In this document: one piece after another, positions 19,463 to 20,488 of the stretch
Position numbering within the stretch: the first letter of the stretch is position 1
Layout: the number at the start of each line of letters is the position of its first letter
Origin: Chloromonas sp. AAM2
Lineage: Eukaryota > Chlorophyta > Chlorophyceae > Chlamydomonadales > Chlamydomonadaceae
DNA: 20,488 bases
Assembly (NCBI GenBank): GCA_004335635.1
Contig: QAXH01001659.1
Span: forward strand, 155-20,642
Direction: 5' to 3'
Made by a program: the position numbers and the translations under genes
Notes under the pieces: model-generated
Databases searched by the model: none
What the model saw: the letters and a program-made list of their open reading frames with translations, nothing else
Told to the model about the DNA's origin: nothing

Positions 19463-19959
19463 CACGCAAACGAACGCCGCGTGTTGAGCGCGCGTACACA
19501 CAGCTTCGCTTTCTTCTCGTGTTATAAATGATGATCACCTGACCGGCCTACATGTGTACGTGCGAACTGGCCTTAATTTTCGACAGCTGATGCGCTGCGG
19601 AAGGGCGTTGCCGCGCCACCCAGGCCTTGTGCGCAACCGCTAAATAATCCGTTCAAACAGCAATATATCGCTGTTTGGTCCGCAAAACGTCATTTTCCGA
19701 GCGAAAAAAAAAGCGCAAAATGTTCATTTTCAAATGTTGTGGCGGGCAGGCACGCGCAGAACAATCGCAGGGTTAGCGCCACAGGTCCTAAGGCCAGGGC
19801 AAACAGAGAATACCAGTGCACGAAATTTGGGTGACTCACAAGATGACGTTAAAGGTGCCCATACACACAAAGACACGCAGCTGCAGAACAACATGGCACC
19901 ACCTGCGTCATCCACCTGCGTCATCCATCAGCGCCTCCAGGAAGGAGAAGAGACCCACT
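19463..19959. promoter_or_regulatory. Region between divergent exons
   Basis: It separates the minus-strand exon from the start of the plus-strand gene and may include the first exon or promoter of either. It is AT-rich at 19635-19740 with an A9 run near 19705. A 13-base tandem duplication, CACCTGCGTCATC, lies at 19900-19925 in the likely 5' UTR of the plus gene. A minus-strand ATG near 19893 opens a short frame to a GTGAGT donor, but its product looks nothing like a known protein start. Confidence 0.35.
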
Positions 19960-20007
19960 ATGTCAAACGAAGCAGCACAGATGCCGCCACTGGACGAAGG
20001 GCAGATG
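19960..20007 (+). CDS. Probable first coding exon of an unrecognised gene (partial)
   Basis: ATG at 19960 opens MSNEAAQMPPLDEGQM and stops at a strong donor, GTACGT (20008). The 48 bases end in phase 0. The rest of the gene is beyond the window or not recognisable. I do not recognise the family from 16 residues. Confidence 0.45.
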
Positions 20008-20058
20008 GTACGTTTCCACATTTACACACCTGCACCACGTAATTGTCTGTCTCACACG

Positions 20059-20342
20059 AATTGTCCCAGAACTGGCAAACTTCTTTTTTTTAAAGCGGCA
20101 TTCTTATCTTCTGTGTGAGTACCACGTGTAAAGTTCAGCTTGAGTCTGTGGCGGTTCGCCCCAAGTATCTAGGCAGCCTGCAGAGCACCCCAGGCAGCTT
20201 AGGGGAAACCTTGCAATTGTACAGAGCAAAATCAACTGACAGTGGTGAACAAGGAGTCTTGCTTCACACAGTCCGTGGACAGGACCTGAATACCTTCAAC
20301 ATGATGCCCAAAAAAAAGATGTTTGCCAGTTCTGGGACAATT
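20059..20342. mobile_element. Candidate MITE with 33-bp terminal inverted repeats
   Basis: The left end reads AATTGTCCCAGAACTGGCAA, then ACTTC and eight T. The right end is the inverted copy, eight A, GAT and then the same core, with one mismatch over 33 bases. About five more bases match outside (CACAC). The 284-bp unit has no coding capacity and lies in the putative first intron of the 19960 gene. I could not identify a clear target-site duplication. Confidence 0.6.
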
Positions 20343-20488
20343 TGTGTGTGCGACTCACTAGTGGTGATACGCATTCTGGGTTATCATTACCATTATCCAA
20401 CCTCTGCCCGCCACAAGAGGCCTTTGTGTGCGAGTGTCGACACCTCAGTTTGTCTGGAGTTGTGCTTTTGTCTGCTCTTGTATATGTA
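20343..20488. other. Window end, no feature seen
   Basis: Probable intron or intergenic sequence. No frame or repeat that I can support. Confidence 0.5.

Overview
The window is nuclear DNA of a photosynthetic eukaryote, most likely a chlorophyte green alga. Both recognisable genes are split into many short exons (about 65-230 bases) with CAG|GT-like junctions. The best-supported gene is a plant-type pyruvate,phosphate dikinase. TGTAA motifs, the usual algal poly(A) signal, lie downstream of the ABC gene. GT, GA and GGT microsatellites and small inverted-repeat elements fill the non-coding space. The species cannot be named from the sequence.

Layout. 1-1076 holds no gene I recognise. 1077-3256 (+) is a five-exon, 304-residue soluble ABC ATPase of the ABCI19/20/21-CAF16 type. 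3257-4648 is its 3' flank and the PPDK upstream region, with a long GT repeat, three TGTAA motifs, inverted copies of a dispersed repeat and a TATA-like box. 4649-18021 (+) is the PPDK gene. I could join 24 coding exons by splice phase and protein conservation into an uninterrupted 878-residue mature enzyme, about the length of plant mature PPDK. Every active-site residue I checked is present except that the His of the usual C-G-E-H motif is Gln. Only the N-terminal transit-peptide exon(s) are unresolved. 18022-19241 is a convergent intergenic region. 19242-19462 (-) is the last coding exon of an unrecognised gene. A probable first coding exon of another gene (19960-20007, +) lies close by and points the opposite way. 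It is followed by a candidate 284-bp inverted-repeat element.

Function. PPDK interconverts pyruvate + ATP + Pi and PEP + AMP + PPi, probably in the plastid. The regulatory Thr next to the catalytic His is kept, so light/dark control by a PDRP1-type regulator is possible. The ABC protein has no membrane domain and is probably cytosolic. Nothing suggests that the genes form a pathway or a cluster.

I found no novel multi-gene system. The unusual content is at the repeat and splicing level: a dispersed 22-bp inverted motif in six places including a probable MITE, a 70-bp hairpin insertion flanked by 9-bp direct repeats, two GC-AG introns whose assignment is forced by reading frame, an intron lying inside the catalytic Thr-Ser-His triad, and several substitutions close to PPDK catalytic residues.
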